DNA of 44,181 nt from Bacillota bacterium. Lineage in GTDB: Bacteria > Bacillota > Clostridia > Christensenellales > Pumilibacteraceae. The stretch spans positions 1 through 44,181 of the forward strand of contig WQYM01000002.1 of NCBI GenBank assembly GCA_009781235.1, written 5' to 3'. Shown here piece by piece: positions 31,174 to 38,958 of the stretch. Made by a program: the position numbers and the translations under genes. Under the pieces are notes generated by a model. That model saw only the letters and a list, made by a program, of their open reading frames with translations, was not told the origin of the DNA and searched no databases. Numbering within the stretch: the stretch's first letter is position 1; each line of letters begins with the position of its first letter.

Positions 31174-32157
31174 GTTTTGGTAAGCGTTCAGCCGTTCGGC
31201 TTCGGCGTGATTGAGTTCGGCGGTAACATGGCTGTAAATGTTGGCGGTGGTATCGATTTCGGCGTGTCCGAGCCATATTTGGACTACTTTTAGCGGCATT
31301 CCCGCTTCTAGGCACGTTGTAGCGAACGTGTGCCGTAGGTCATGGAGCTTGTGAGCGGGGCAGAATTTTTTGAATGTTCGGGTTGCCCATCGGGGGCAAC
31401 ATCGGAAGTAATAACCATCGGAATCGGGCTTAATTTTAGCCAAGAGGCTTGCTAGATTTGCGAATAATGGGATAATACGGTCACTGCGTTCCGTTTTAGT
31501 GCCGCGTAAGTGTAAGCGGGCGTTTTTGAAGTCAATATCACGGGCATTTAGGGTTAGGGCTTCGCCGCGTCTTGCTCCCGAGTGGAGCAGAAAGAGGAAT
31601 AGCGGTTCGAGTTTATGGCCGCGTATGGCGGCGAGGAATGCGGCGAGCTCGGAGCGGTTGAGATTAGAGCCTTTCTCCCGCACATGGGCGGGGATTTTAA
31701 CGGCGGTCATGGGATTGTCGGGTATAAGCTTTAAGCCGTGGGCATCGCGGAAAGAGCCTTTAAGGACGTTATAGACCGCTTCGCGGGTGCGGCTTTGAGC
31801 GATGACCGTTAGGAATTTTTGGAGCTGTAAGCCCGTGATAAGGTTTAGAGCCACATCGGGCAGATTTGGTTTGATATGGACGCGGATGGCGACATCCAGC
31901 GTATAGAGAGTAGCAGGTTTGACGGAGGGGGCTTTGTAAGCCTTTAGCCATTCGTCCAGCCAAGCATGCAGCGTGTAGGGGCAAGCAACAGGGGCGGGAG
32001 CGCAGCCCGTCCGTATGTAATCGAGTACCTCGCCCATGATGGCGCGAAGTTCCGCTATTTCGTTTTGTAACTTTACAAGTTCGGTCATTTTTGAAATGAA
32101 ACAGTGGGCGCGATATTCATTGAACCATAACGGCGTAGCCCGCTGAAGCAAGGGCAT
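31156..32157 (-). CDS. Tyrosine recombinase / phage-type integrase
   Basis: 333 residues. An N-terminal coiled segment (about 24-48) and SAM-like core-binding domain (YTLHAWLDEWLKAYK... about 60-155) precede the catalytic domain. Active-site blocks: HSGARRGEAL (first Arg), KLHDLRHTFAT (His-x-x-Arg) and WLGHAEIDTTANIYSHV (second His and the nucleophile Tyr). Enzymes of this type integrate elements at tRNA 3' ends, and this gene ends only 11 bp from the tRNA-Pro CCA, in the orientation expected for an element inserted there. Start is uncertain: ATG 32155-32157 or an internal ATG at MTELVKL, neither with a good ribosome site. It follows rep by 11 bp. Confidence 0.93.
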   Translation of the reverse strand: MPLLQRATPLWFNEYRAHCFISKMTELVKLQNEIAELRAIMGEVLDYIRTGCAPAPVACPYTLHAWLDEWLKAYKAPSVKPATLYTLDVAIRVHIKPNLPDVALNLITGLQLQKFLTVIAQSRTREAVYNVLKGSFRDAHGLKLIPDNPMTAVKIPAHVREKGSNLNRSELAAFLAAIRGHKLEPLFLFLLHSGARRGEALTLNARDIDFKNARLHLRGTKTERSDRIIPLFANLASLLAKIKPDSDGYYFRCCPRWATRTFKKFCPAHKLHDLRHTFATTCLEAGMPLKVVQIWLGHAEIDTTANIYSHVTAELNHAEAERLNAYQNKKDAV

Positions 32158-32168
32158 TCAGTTCATTT

Positions 32169-32828
32169 TTAAAAGATGTCGGAATCATCGTAGAGTTTTA
32201 CCGCCTGTATGTCGGCGGTGGTCATTTGCCGCACTTGCGGCTTTGACGGTGTAGGTTTCGGGGCTTCGGGCTTAGGGAGTTCCTTAGCTTCGATTTTTTT
32301 TGGGGGAGCGTTAGGAGTGCCGTAAGTTTCGGCAATCATGAGGCTGTAGGCCTCTTTAGCGTTGCGGACGGAATAGACGCGCTTCGGCGCGATTTTGAAA
32401 AATTCCGTCCATGTCATTCGACCGTGTACGAGTTCCTCGATGTCGTGTAGGAGTTTTGCGGCCTCGTCCAGTTCTTCATTGTCAGCTTCAAGACTTTCAA
32501 TAGTACTCGTGCGTTCGGAATCGTCATAGCGATATTTGCCGTCCTTTCGGGCGGTGGGGGTGTTATGGACGAGGTAATCATACGCGCCCTGCGGCGAGTA
32601 TACGGGCTTAGGAAATACTATGCCTTTATCGTCGGAGTTGAATTGTTTGAACCATGAGCCGCGATGGTTTGTGACCAGCTGGACAAGGAAGTGATAATGC
32701 GGCTTTTTGGGTTCGCCATCAGGCAGCACGTCTTTGTCGTGCAATATCCAAGCGAACGCAGCCGTAACCGTGGCCGCCCGCGATTTCGATGGGGATAGGG
32801 AGCCAGATGCCGCCCGTAAAGTGAACAT
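32169..32828 (-). pseudogene. 5'-truncated Rep_2-type replication initiator
   Basis: The ORF is 219 residues, but only the part from about residue 26 looks like Rep: AWILHDKDVLPDGEPKKPHYHFLVQL carries the HUH metal motif (HYH), and AYDYLVHNTPTARKDGKYRYDD fits the later conserved block of Rep_2 rolling-circle initiators. The usual first beta strand is missing. Its place is taken by 25 residues read from another gene in a different frame (32719-33414). A Pro/Lys-rich C-terminus ends 11 bp before int. This is best seen as a decayed plasmid or ICE-derived rep fused to flanking DNA. Confidence 0.75.
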
Positions 32829-33414
32829 GAATTCGCGCCGGGCTCCGATAAATTATGCGGTTCCGATGGTTCGCCACAATGGCGCGGCTGTATAGGTAGC
32901 CGTCCCGCGCAAAGTAGCGGGTAACCAGCGTGTAAAAGCCGGGGGAGGGGATTGCGGCGGAATGTTCGCTTTCGGCGCAGGCGAGGTTAAGTCCGGGGCT
33001 TGAGCCGTTGTTGTTGGCGCATACGCGGATTTCGCCGTTCAATTTTCGGACGTGCGTAAAACTTTCGGAAAGGTAAGCCCCCGCCGTATTATCAATCGAG
33101 CTCGACCAGGTGAAGAATTCGCCCTCTGAAAAGTCGTCCGGGTCCAAAAAAACTTTGACGCCGGTATAAAAGCCGCCGCGCGGCCAAACGGCTTTTCGCC
33201 CGTTAAACCACGTGTGCGCGGTGCCGGACACGGTGATCGTGCCGTCGGCGTTGTCTGCGATGTGCGTTCCGCCGAGAAAAAATCCGTCGTTACCGTCGGT
33301 AAAGCGGTGCCGCCAGGTAGGAGCGGGGAACGGCGGGCATGGCCGACAGCGGAAGCGGTGGCAAGGGCAGCAAAAAAGACTTAAAAAGGGGCGGCAAAAA
33401 GTACAACAGAACAT
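32719..33414 (-). pseudogene. Truncated beta-rich protein interrupted by the rep/int remnant
   Basis: The 231-residue ORF has a Shine-Dalgarno (AAGGAG) before ATG 33412. The first 28 residues are oddly rich in Cys, Pro and Phe. Residues about 35-215 form a beta-rich domain (GTHIADNADGTITVSGTAHTW, FTDGNDGFFLGG, FYTGVKVFLDPDDF), similar in style to phage tail or extracellular glycan-binding proteins. The last about 35 residues overlap rep in another frame, so the native C-terminus is gone. No named family recognised. It is probably a gene cut by integration; the unusual N-terminus suggests rearrangement there too. Confidence 0.5.
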
Positions 33415-33475
33415 CGTAGTTACGTTCTCCTTTTATATGTACCCCTCGTTAATCATATTATGCATAAAATGTCCG

Positions 33476-35908
33476 TTACTCCACTGATTTCAGCGATTCC
33501 ACCATGTCGATTCCCTTGATTTTTCCGCTGATTAAAAGTGCGACGAGAACGGAAAACACCGCCGTCAGCCCGAACGAAAAGACGTAGGAGAGGGGTTTTA
33601 TGATATGAGCGATTAAAACCACCTTGAGTTCGATGGTCGTCACCACAAAGCCGAACAGCCCCAGCCCCAAAAAAATCCCGGCAATTATGCCCAGCAGGGT
33701 AAGGATAAGGGTCTCGCGAAAAACATACATGTTGGTTTCGCGCGCATAAAACCCCAGCACCTTTAAGGTGGCGATTTCGCGTTTCCGCTCGACGATATTG
33801 ATGTTCGTCAGATTATACAGCACGACGACGGCTAAAAGCGCCGCCGAGACAATCAGCACGTACACGATACTGTCCAACGATTTAAAGGAATTAGAGAACC
33901 GCTTTACGGTGTCCGCGTTGAATGCGACGGATGGAACGGCTCCGGAGGCAAACAGCTTTTCGGATAACGCCCGCCGTTGTTCCTCGCTTGCGCCGTTCAT
34001 TTTTAACAATACCTGATTATATTCCGGCGCGGCTCCGAAAGCCGCCACATAGGCGGAGCTTCCGACGTATACGTATTCCAGCACGTAGTTTTCGGTGACG
34101 CCCGTAACGGTCAGCGGGTACGCGGCCGCGGCGTCCTCTAAAAAATTCACCCGGATTTCGCTTCCGACGCGCAACGAGAGTTCCCGCGCCAGCTTTTCGG
34201 TCACCACCACGCTATTTGAGCCGAACGCGATGGGCTTTTTGCTTTTCCGCTCCTGCAGCACGATAAAATCGCGTAATGCGCCGTCCGTTTTTGGAGCCAC
34301 TAAAAACGCGTCGTAGGGCTCGCCCTTTTCGTTTTCGACGTTCAGCGCTTTTTTTAAGACGAAGGCGTAATCCGTAATGCGCGAAGCATCGTCCAGCGTT
34401 GCTTGCAGTCCGCCCGTCACCGTTCCGCCGACGGCCGCCGTCGCATCGTACCGGAACACCTGTTCGAATTGGTTCATCAGCACCGCGTTAATCGAATCCT
34501 TTAAGCCAAACCCGATCAGCAGCAGCGCCATGCAGCCCGCAACGCCTATCACCGTCATAAAAAACCGCTTCTTGTTCAAAAAGGTGTTGCGCGCGGTGAT
34601 CTTGTACGAAAAAGGGAGCCGCCTCCAAAAGGGCTTAATGCGCTCCAAAAATACGCGCCTTCCCACCTGCGGGCTTTTTGGCTGTAAGAGCAGCGCCGGG
34701 CGTTCCCGCAGCGTCCGCGCGCAGGCGTAAACGGTGGCGGACAGGGTGAAAAACAGCATGAGCGCGGCCGTCAGCGTCAGGATGCCGGGATAAAAACCGA
34801 CCGACAGCGCCGGGAAATTAAAAACGATGCCGTACGCGCCCCAAATCACGCGGGTAAACAGCTCAAAGCCGATGCCGATACCGATTAAAGCTCCCGCAAT
34901 TGTGGCTAAAAAAGCGTACAGGATATATTTAAGCGCGATTTTAACGCTGCCGTAACCGAGCGAGCGGTACGCGCCGATCGAGAGGCGCTCCTCGTCAATC
35001 ATGCGGGTCATCGTGGTCAGCGAGACCAGCGCGGCCACCAGAAAAAAGATAAGCGGGAAGACCGTGGCGACCGATTTCATATTATTGGCGGCGTCAGTGA
35101 ATTCGACGTGGCTCTCGAGAGCGTCCCTGTCTAAAACGACATATGCGGGGAATGCCGTCCGGATTTCTTCAAGCGCCGCAGCCACCGTATTTTTGTACGC
35201 CTTAGAAAATTGATTTGCCGAGCCGGCGCCCTTTACACGGACAAAAAGCTCGGTATACAGGGGAGCGGGGAACACGGAAGCGCGCACAAACACGACGCAG
35301 TCGACCTGCCCGCTCCCGATGCCCGCCGCCCCCAGCATATACGACATGTACTGCGGCGTCTTGACAAAGCCAACCACGGTAAAGGCGGTTTCGGCAAACA
35401 ACGCTTTATTCAAGCGCGGTTCTTTTACGAGGACGGAATCGCCGGGGTGTATTTTATTCGGGATCAGCGAGCCGGTGATGACGACGCATTCGTTGCTCCC
35501 TTGCGGCATCCGCCCCTCGACTAATTCCAGCCGGTTGAGATAATTTTTATCGCCGGCATCCGCCTCGTCCGGAAAGGTTTGCACCCGGGCGACATAGTCT
35601 TTATCGGCCGCCGCGCAAATCGCCTCGGTGCTCACCGACGCCATCACGCTTTCCACGCAGTCAAGCGCTGCCACAGCGTCGGCGTCGGCGCGCGTAAACG
35701 GGCCGGCGGGCGAGAGGATGCGCAAATCCATAAAGTTTTGTTGCCCGTAATACGCCGAAACCGAATTTTTCATGTTGGGCGAAACCGCCCCGAGCCCGGC
35801 ATACACCCCGGCGCCCAGCATCGCCATAAAAAAAACGGAAATAAACCGGCTGAAAGACTTTATAAACGTGCGCCGGATATCCTTTATGTAGGCGCGACCC
35901 CTCACCAT
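33476..35908 (-). CDS. FtsX-family ABC transporter permease (two FtsX units)
   Basis: 810 residues. One N-terminal span (FISVFFMAMLGAGVYAGLGAV) is followed by a large extracytoplasmic domain. Three spans with the FtsX motif (LVSLTTMTRMIDEERLSIGAYRSLGYG) lie near 285-400; then comes a second span-domain unit, and three C-terminal spans (IVERKREIATLKVLGFYARE, 690-800). The duplicated layout is that of large permeases working with LolD/MacB-type ATPases in lipid or peptide export, or in bacitracin-type sensing. ATG 35906-35908 overlaps the ATPase stop (ATGGTGA), so the two proteins are coupled. Substrate unknown. Confidence 0.9.
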   Translation of the reverse strand: MVRGRAYIKDIRRTFIKSFSRFISVFFMAMLGAGVYAGLGAVSPNMKNSVSAYYGQQNFMDLRILSPAGPFTRADADAVAALDCVESVMASVSTEAICAAADKDYVARVQTFPDEADAGDKNYLNRLELVEGRMPQGSNECVVITGSLIPNKIHPGDSVLVKEPRLNKALFAETAFTVVGFVKTPQYMSYMLGAAGIGSGQVDCVVFVRASVFPAPLYTELFVRVKGAGSANQFSKAYKNTVAAALEEIRTAFPAYVVLDRDALESHVEFTDAANNMKSVATVFPLIFFLVAALVSLTTMTRMIDEERLSIGAYRSLGYGSVKIALKYILYAFLATIAGALIGIGIGFELFTRVIWGAYGIVFNFPALSVGFYPGILTLTAALMLFFTLSATVYACARTLRERPALLLQPKSPQVGRRVFLERIKPFWRRLPFSYKITARNTFLNKKRFFMTVIGVAGCMALLLIGFGLKDSINAVLMNQFEQVFRYDATAAVGGTVTGGLQATLDDASRITDYAFVLKKALNVENEKGEPYDAFLVAPKTDGALRDFIVLQERKSKKPIAFGSNSVVVTEKLARELSLRVGSEIRVNFLEDAAAAYPLTVTGVTENYVLEYVYVGSSAYVAAFGAAPEYNQVLLKMNGASEEQRRALSEKLFASGAVPSVAFNADTVKRFSNSFKSLDSIVYVLIVSAALLAVVVLYNLTNINIVERKREIATLKVLGFYARETNMYVFRETLILTLLGIIAGIFLGLGLFGFVVTTIELKVVLIAHIIKPLSYVFSFGLTAVFSVLVALLISGKIKGIDMVESLKSVE

Positions 35909-36603
35909 TCGACCTCACCCGCGTCCAAAGGGCGGGCGTTTATGGTGACGCCCACGATACGGCCGCTGTCTATTTTGATGACGCGGCCCGCCACCTTAGA
36001 GATTTCCTGGTTGTGCGTGATGATAACGACCGTACGCCCGTTTTGCTTGCTTTCGGCTTGCAGGAGCGCCAAGACGGTTTTGCCGGTCTTGTAATCGAGC
36101 GCGCCCGTGGGCTCGTCGCAAAGCAGGAGCTTGGGGTTCTTGGCGACGGCGCGGGCGATGGCGACGCGCTGCTGCTCCCCGCCGGAAAGCTGCGCGGGGA
36201 AATTATGCATACGGTCCGCAAGGCCCACCTCTTGTAGCACCGTTTTTGCGTCTAAGGGGGTTTTACAAATTTGCGCGGCAAGCTCGACGTTTTCCAACGC
36301 CGTTAAATTTTGAATCAGGTTGTAAAACTGAAAAACAAAACCGATGTCCAGGCGGCGGTAACGGGTCAAGTCGCGCCTTGAGTATCCGGAAATTTCCGCG
36401 CCGTCCAAAAAAATGCGGCCGCCGCTGGCTTTGTCCATCCCGCCCAAAAGATTTAACAGGGTGGTTTTGCCCGCGCCGCTTTGACCCATAATGACGGCAA
36501 GCTCGCCTTTTTCAATTTCAAAGCTCGCCCCATTTACCGCCCGGCATTCCACGCTGCCGGTTTTATATATTTTGGATACGTCTTTAAATTCTACAAAAGC
36601 CAT
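35902..36603 (-). CDS. LolD/MacB-type ABC transporter ATPase
   Basis: 233 residues. Walker [10 protein letters not shown] (about 40-48), Q-loop [18 protein letters not shown], signature [14 protein letters not shown], Walker [12 protein letters not shown], switch His ITHNQEIS. It energises the permease downstream, whose start codon overlaps this stop. The C-terminal extension after [12 protein letters not shown] is short. Upstream it is separated from an ABC-2 permease by 91 bp of heptad repeat, so both ABC systems may sit on one transcript. Confidence 0.95.
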   Translation of the reverse strand: MAFVEFKDVSKIYKTGSVECRAVNGASFEIEKGELAVIMGQSGAGKTTLLNLLGGMDKASGGRIFLDGAEISGYSRRDLTRYRRLDIGFVFQFYNLIQNLTALENVELAAQICKTPLDAKTVLQEVGLADRMHNFPAQLSGGEQQRVAIARAVAKNPKLLLCDEPTGALDYKTGKTVLALLQAESKQNGRTVVIITHNQEISKVAGRVIKIDSGRIVGVTINARPLDAGEVEW

Positions 36604-36620
36604 GTATACTCGTCCCTTTT

Positions 36621-36691
36621 CTGTTATCTGTTATCTTTTATCTTTTATCTGTTATCTTTTTTTCTGTTATCTTTTATCTTTTATCTGTTAT
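36621..36691. repeat. Heptad array (CTGTTAT/CTTTTAT) between two ABC genes
   Basis: Five 7-bp units, an 8-bp T-rich break (CTTTTTTT), then four more units. It fills nearly all of the gap between the ABC-2 permease stop and the next ATPase. Confidence 0.9.
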
Positions 36692-36694
36692 CTT

Positions 36695-37711
36695 CTACGC
36701 CGCCCGGTATTTTTTGACGGCAAAAATGTTTAAAACAAACAGCGCCGCCGCAAAGCCGCAAAGAATCAGGATTTGCGGCCACACCTGCAGCATACTGTAC
36801 CCGTACACCAGCACGTTTTTCAGCCCCGTGCAGCCGTAATAAAGCGGCATAAGATAGGAAATAAAATTAAGGTGATAGGGGAGCGTTTCCACCGGAATCA
36901 GGCCGGAAAAAAATATTTGGGGGATAATCACGAGGGGCACAAACTGCATCACCTGAAATTCGCTTTTGGACACCGCCGACACCAATACGCCGAACATCAC
37001 CGCGACGACGGCCAACAGCAGCATAATCAGCATTGCCGTCCACCACTCCCCGATAAACGGCATTTGCAACACAAACTTTGCAAACAATATCATCAGCACG
37101 CTTTGAATCACCGCAAACACGCCGAACCCCAGCGCGTACCCGCCGACCACGGACGGGGTTTTGACGGGCGTCAGCATCAGCCGCTCCACCGTATCGGAAG
37201 TGCGTTCCCGCACAAACGACATGCCGGACAATAAAAAAATCATAAAGAACGACAATATGCCGAGCAGCAAAAAGCCCAAGCTGTCAAACAGGCTCTCGCC
37301 TTGTTTGCCGTAAACGAACTCGACATTCATTTGCCCTTGCGGGTTGATGCTTGCGGCCGCCGATTTTACCGCGTCGGTGACGGCCGACATTTTAACGCTG
37401 TCCATCTCTTTAAACAGGATATGCATACCGTCGGCATCGATGCTGAGCACGGCGTCGGCTTTTCCGCTCTTTAGATACGCTTCGGCGGTTTCCGACCCCT
37501 CCTTTTGAATCACGCGAATCGCTTTTTGATTTTGTAAGGCCTCGACAAAAGGCGCGGGCAGGCTTTCGGTGGCTACGACGGGGACATACGCGCTTTTTCC
37601 CAGCAGCAGGAACAAAAGAGACAGCAGTAGGAGCGGGACGATTAAAATCATCGCAAGCGAGCGTTTGTCCCGCAGGATTTGCTTTATGATTCTTTTTGCC
37701 ATGTTTAACAT
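36695..37711 (-). CDS. ABC-2 type transporter permease
   Basis: 338 residues from ATG 37709-37711 (MLNMAKRIIKQILRDKRS) after AGGAGG; the ORF-track start lies inside the ATPase gene. One N-terminal span (SLAMILIVPLLLLSLLFLLLG), an extracytoplasmic domain of about 130 residues, then five spans including the conserved FVRERTSDTVERLMLTPVK and PLVIIPQIFFSGLIPVETLP blocks. YhgE/DrrB-like exporters of this type move drugs, polysaccharides or lipids; the substrate is unknown. It overlaps its ATPase by 7 bp. Confidence 0.92.
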   Translation of the reverse strand: MLNMAKRIIKQILRDKRSLAMILIVPLLLLSLLFLLLGKSAYVPVVATESLPAPFVEALQNQKAIRVIQKEGSETAEAYLKSGKADAVLSIDADGMHILFKEMDSVKMSAVTDAVKSAAASINPQGQMNVEFVYGKQGESLFDSLGFLLLGILSFFMIFLLSGMSFVRERTSDTVERLMLTPVKTPSVVGGYALGFGVFAVIQSVLMILFAKFVLQMPFIGEWWTAMLIMLLLAVVAVMFGVLVSAVSKSEFQVMQFVPLVIIPQIFFSGLIPVETLPYHLNFISYLMPLYYGCTGLKNVLVYGYSMLQVWPQILILCGFAAALFVLNIFAVKKYRAA

Positions 37712-38421
37712 GCTTTCCCCTCCTTCGCCATAAAAAACAGCTCCTCGATGTTGCCGCCCGGCGTATTTTTCAGCAGGTTTTCGGTGGTATCGTTTGCGAC
37801 CAACGACCCGCCGTAAATAAGGGCGGTCCGGTCGCATTTGGCGGCTTCGTCCATCACGTGGGTGGAAACGATAATGCAAGCGCCGCCGGCCGCCAAGCTT
37901 TTGAATTGCCGCCAAATGGTTTGCCGCAAAATGGGGTCGATGCCGACGGTGGGCTCGTCGAGCAGCAAAAAGTCCGGCCGGTGCATGAGCGCCGCCGCCA
38001 AGGAAAGCCGCTTTTTCATGCCTCCCGAATACTTGGAAACCAAAACGTCCTTATCCGAGAGCAGGCCGAGCATTTCAAGCGTCTCAAAAGCCCGCGCTTT
38101 TAGCTCTTTACCTTTCATCCTATACAGGCCGCCGAAAAACAACAGGTTGTCTAAGCCCGTTAAATCCGCGTACAAGGCGTCGCCTTGCGGCATAAAGCCC
38201 ATCCGCTCAAAAAGTTTTAGGGACGGAACCTTAATCCCGTCTACGGTAATCTCGCCCGCGTCGGCTCTCAGCGCGCCGGTAATGAGGCGGATCAGCGTGG
38301 TTTTTCCGGCACCCGACGGACCCAGCAGGCACGCGATCTCGCCGGAATGAACGCCTAATGTGACGTTATCGATGACTTTTTTCTTGCCGAAGCTCTTTGA
38401 AACGGCGTTGAGGAGAATCAT
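37705..38421 (-). CDS. ABC-2 type transporter ATPase (CcmA/DrrA-like), probably leaderless
   Basis: 238 residues from ATG 38421 (MILLNAVSKSFGKKK). Walker A GPSGAGKTT, signature YSGGMKKRLSLAAAL, Walker B FLLLDEPTVGIDP and switch His VSTHVMDEA. It partners the ABC-2 permease that overlaps its stop. The start has no Shine-Dalgarno; the -10 box TATACT ends six bases before the ATG, so the message is probably leaderless, as for the DUF1624 gene. The ORF-track TTG start at 38511 is upstream of the promoter and unlikely. Confidence 0.93.
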   Translation of the reverse strand: MILLNAVSKSFGKKKVIDNVTLGVHSGEIACLLGPSGAGKTTLIRLITGALRADAGEITVDGIKVPSLKLFERMGFMPQGDALYADLTGLDNLLFFGGLYRMKGKELKARAFETLEMLGLLSDKDVLVSKYSGGMKKRLSLAAALMHRPDFLLLDEPTVGIDPILRQTIWRQFKSLAAGGACIIVSTHVMDEAAKCDRTALIYGGSLVANDTTENLLKNTPGGNIEELFFMAKEGKAC

Positions 38422-38427
38422 AATTTT

Positions 38428-38456
38428 AGTATAATCCGTTCGCGAAAAAAACGCAA
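38428..38456 (-). promoter_or_regulatory. Promoter of the ABC-2 operon, leaderless arrangement
   Basis: Minus strand TTGCGT (38451-38456), 17-bp spacer, TATACT (38428-38433), then six bases to the ATG at 38421. Confidence 0.65.
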
Positions 38457-38504
38457 GCAAATATTTCCCAAAAAGTGTAAAAATCAAAAATTTGTGAAAA
38501 ACGT

Positions 38505-38533
38505 TTGACAAAACGTATAATCGGTGGTAAAAT
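38505..38533 (+). promoter_or_regulatory. Promoter of the small zinc-ribbon gene
   Basis: TTGACA (38505-38510), 17-bp spacer, TAAAAT (38528-38533). Confidence 0.65.
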
Positions 38534-38626
38534 GTGCGGTAATGGAGCTAAAGGCGTGTCTTTTCATTCTATGGTTGAACTTTCCCCCCTTCCGGTCCAA
38601 ATATTTAAAGGAGGTTTCGACCTAGA

Positions 38627-38791
38627 ATGGCAGACAAAACATTGGTATGTAAGGACTGCGGTAAGGAATTCACCTATACCGAAGGCGAGCAAGCTTTTTA
38701 TTTAGAAAAAGGCTTCACAAACGAGCCCGCCCGTTGCCCGGATTGCCGCAAAGCCAAAAAAGCCCAGCGCCGCGAAAGCAAAGGTTATTAA
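38627..38791 (+). CDS. Small zinc-ribbon protein (zf_Tbcl type)
   Basis: 54 residues, too short for the ORF track: it starts MADKTLVCKDCGKEFTYTEG and ends in a basic KAKKAQRRESKGY tail. Two Cys pairs (CKDC at 8-11 and CPDC at 37-40) are separated by the conserved EFTYTEGEQAFYLEKGFTNEP block, typical of short clostridial zinc-ribbon proteins of the zf_Tbcl family. Function in the family is unknown; nucleic-acid or ribosome binding is often guessed. AAAGGAGG lies 12-13 nt before the ATG, a promoter lies upstream and a strong terminator follows within 10 bp, so it is a single-gene unit. Confidence 0.92.
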   Translation: MADKTLVCKDCGKEFTYTEGEQAFYLEKGFTNEPARCPDCRKAKKAQRRESKGY

Positions 38792-38797
38792 AAGACA

Positions 38798-38826
38798 AAA
38801 AAGCCTGTCGCCACGACGGGCTTTTT
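38798..38826 (+). terminator. Terminator of the small zinc-ribbon gene
   Basis: AAAAAGCCTGTCG (38798-38810) pairs with CGACGGGCTTTTT (38814-38826, one G-U), loop CCA, with a T-run at its end. Confidence 0.88.
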
Positions 38827-38838
38827 ATCATTATTTTG

Positions 38839-38867
38839 TTGACATTTATCAAATACGGTAGTACAAT
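38839..38867 (+). promoter_or_regulatory. Promoter of the first CBM-type lipoprotein gene
   Basis: TTGACA (38839-38844), 17-bp spacer, TACAAT (38862-38867), about 85 nt before the ATG. Confidence 0.75.
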
Positions 38868-38888
38868 ACTATCATTCATCTTACATAT

Positions 38889-38933
38889 CAAAAGCACTCT
38901 TCCAAAACATACCAAAAGCATTCTTCCAAAACA
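38889..38933. repeat. Direct repeat in the lipoprotein leader
   Basis: CAAAAGCACTCTTCCAAAACA (38889-38909) and CAAAAGCATTCTTCCAAAACA (38913-38933) differ at one base and start 24 bp apart, just upstream of AAGGAG. Confidence 0.85.
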
Positions 38934-38958
38934 ACAAATCTAAGGAGTGAAATTAATC

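Noticed and set aside
33111-33118. CTCGACCA as a second att site matching the tRNA-Pro 3' end
   Set aside because: Only 8 bases match, which is easily chance, and the sequence fits the coding frame of the beta-rich gene.
33339-33419. Plus-strand 26-codon ORF, MADSGSGGKGSKKDLKRGG
   Set aside because: Antisense to the odd Cys/Pro-rich start of the beta-rich gene; too short and composition-driven, although it might explain that odd N-terminus if the true gene start is elsewhere.
9469-36691. CRISPR-like arrays
   Set aside because: The repeats have 7-bp or 30-bp units without spacers, and no cas genes are seen.
38422-38511. Upstream extension of the ABC-2 ATPase to the TTG at 38511
   Set aside because: It covers the promoter, has no ribosome site, and the extra residues do not fit the ATPase family start.
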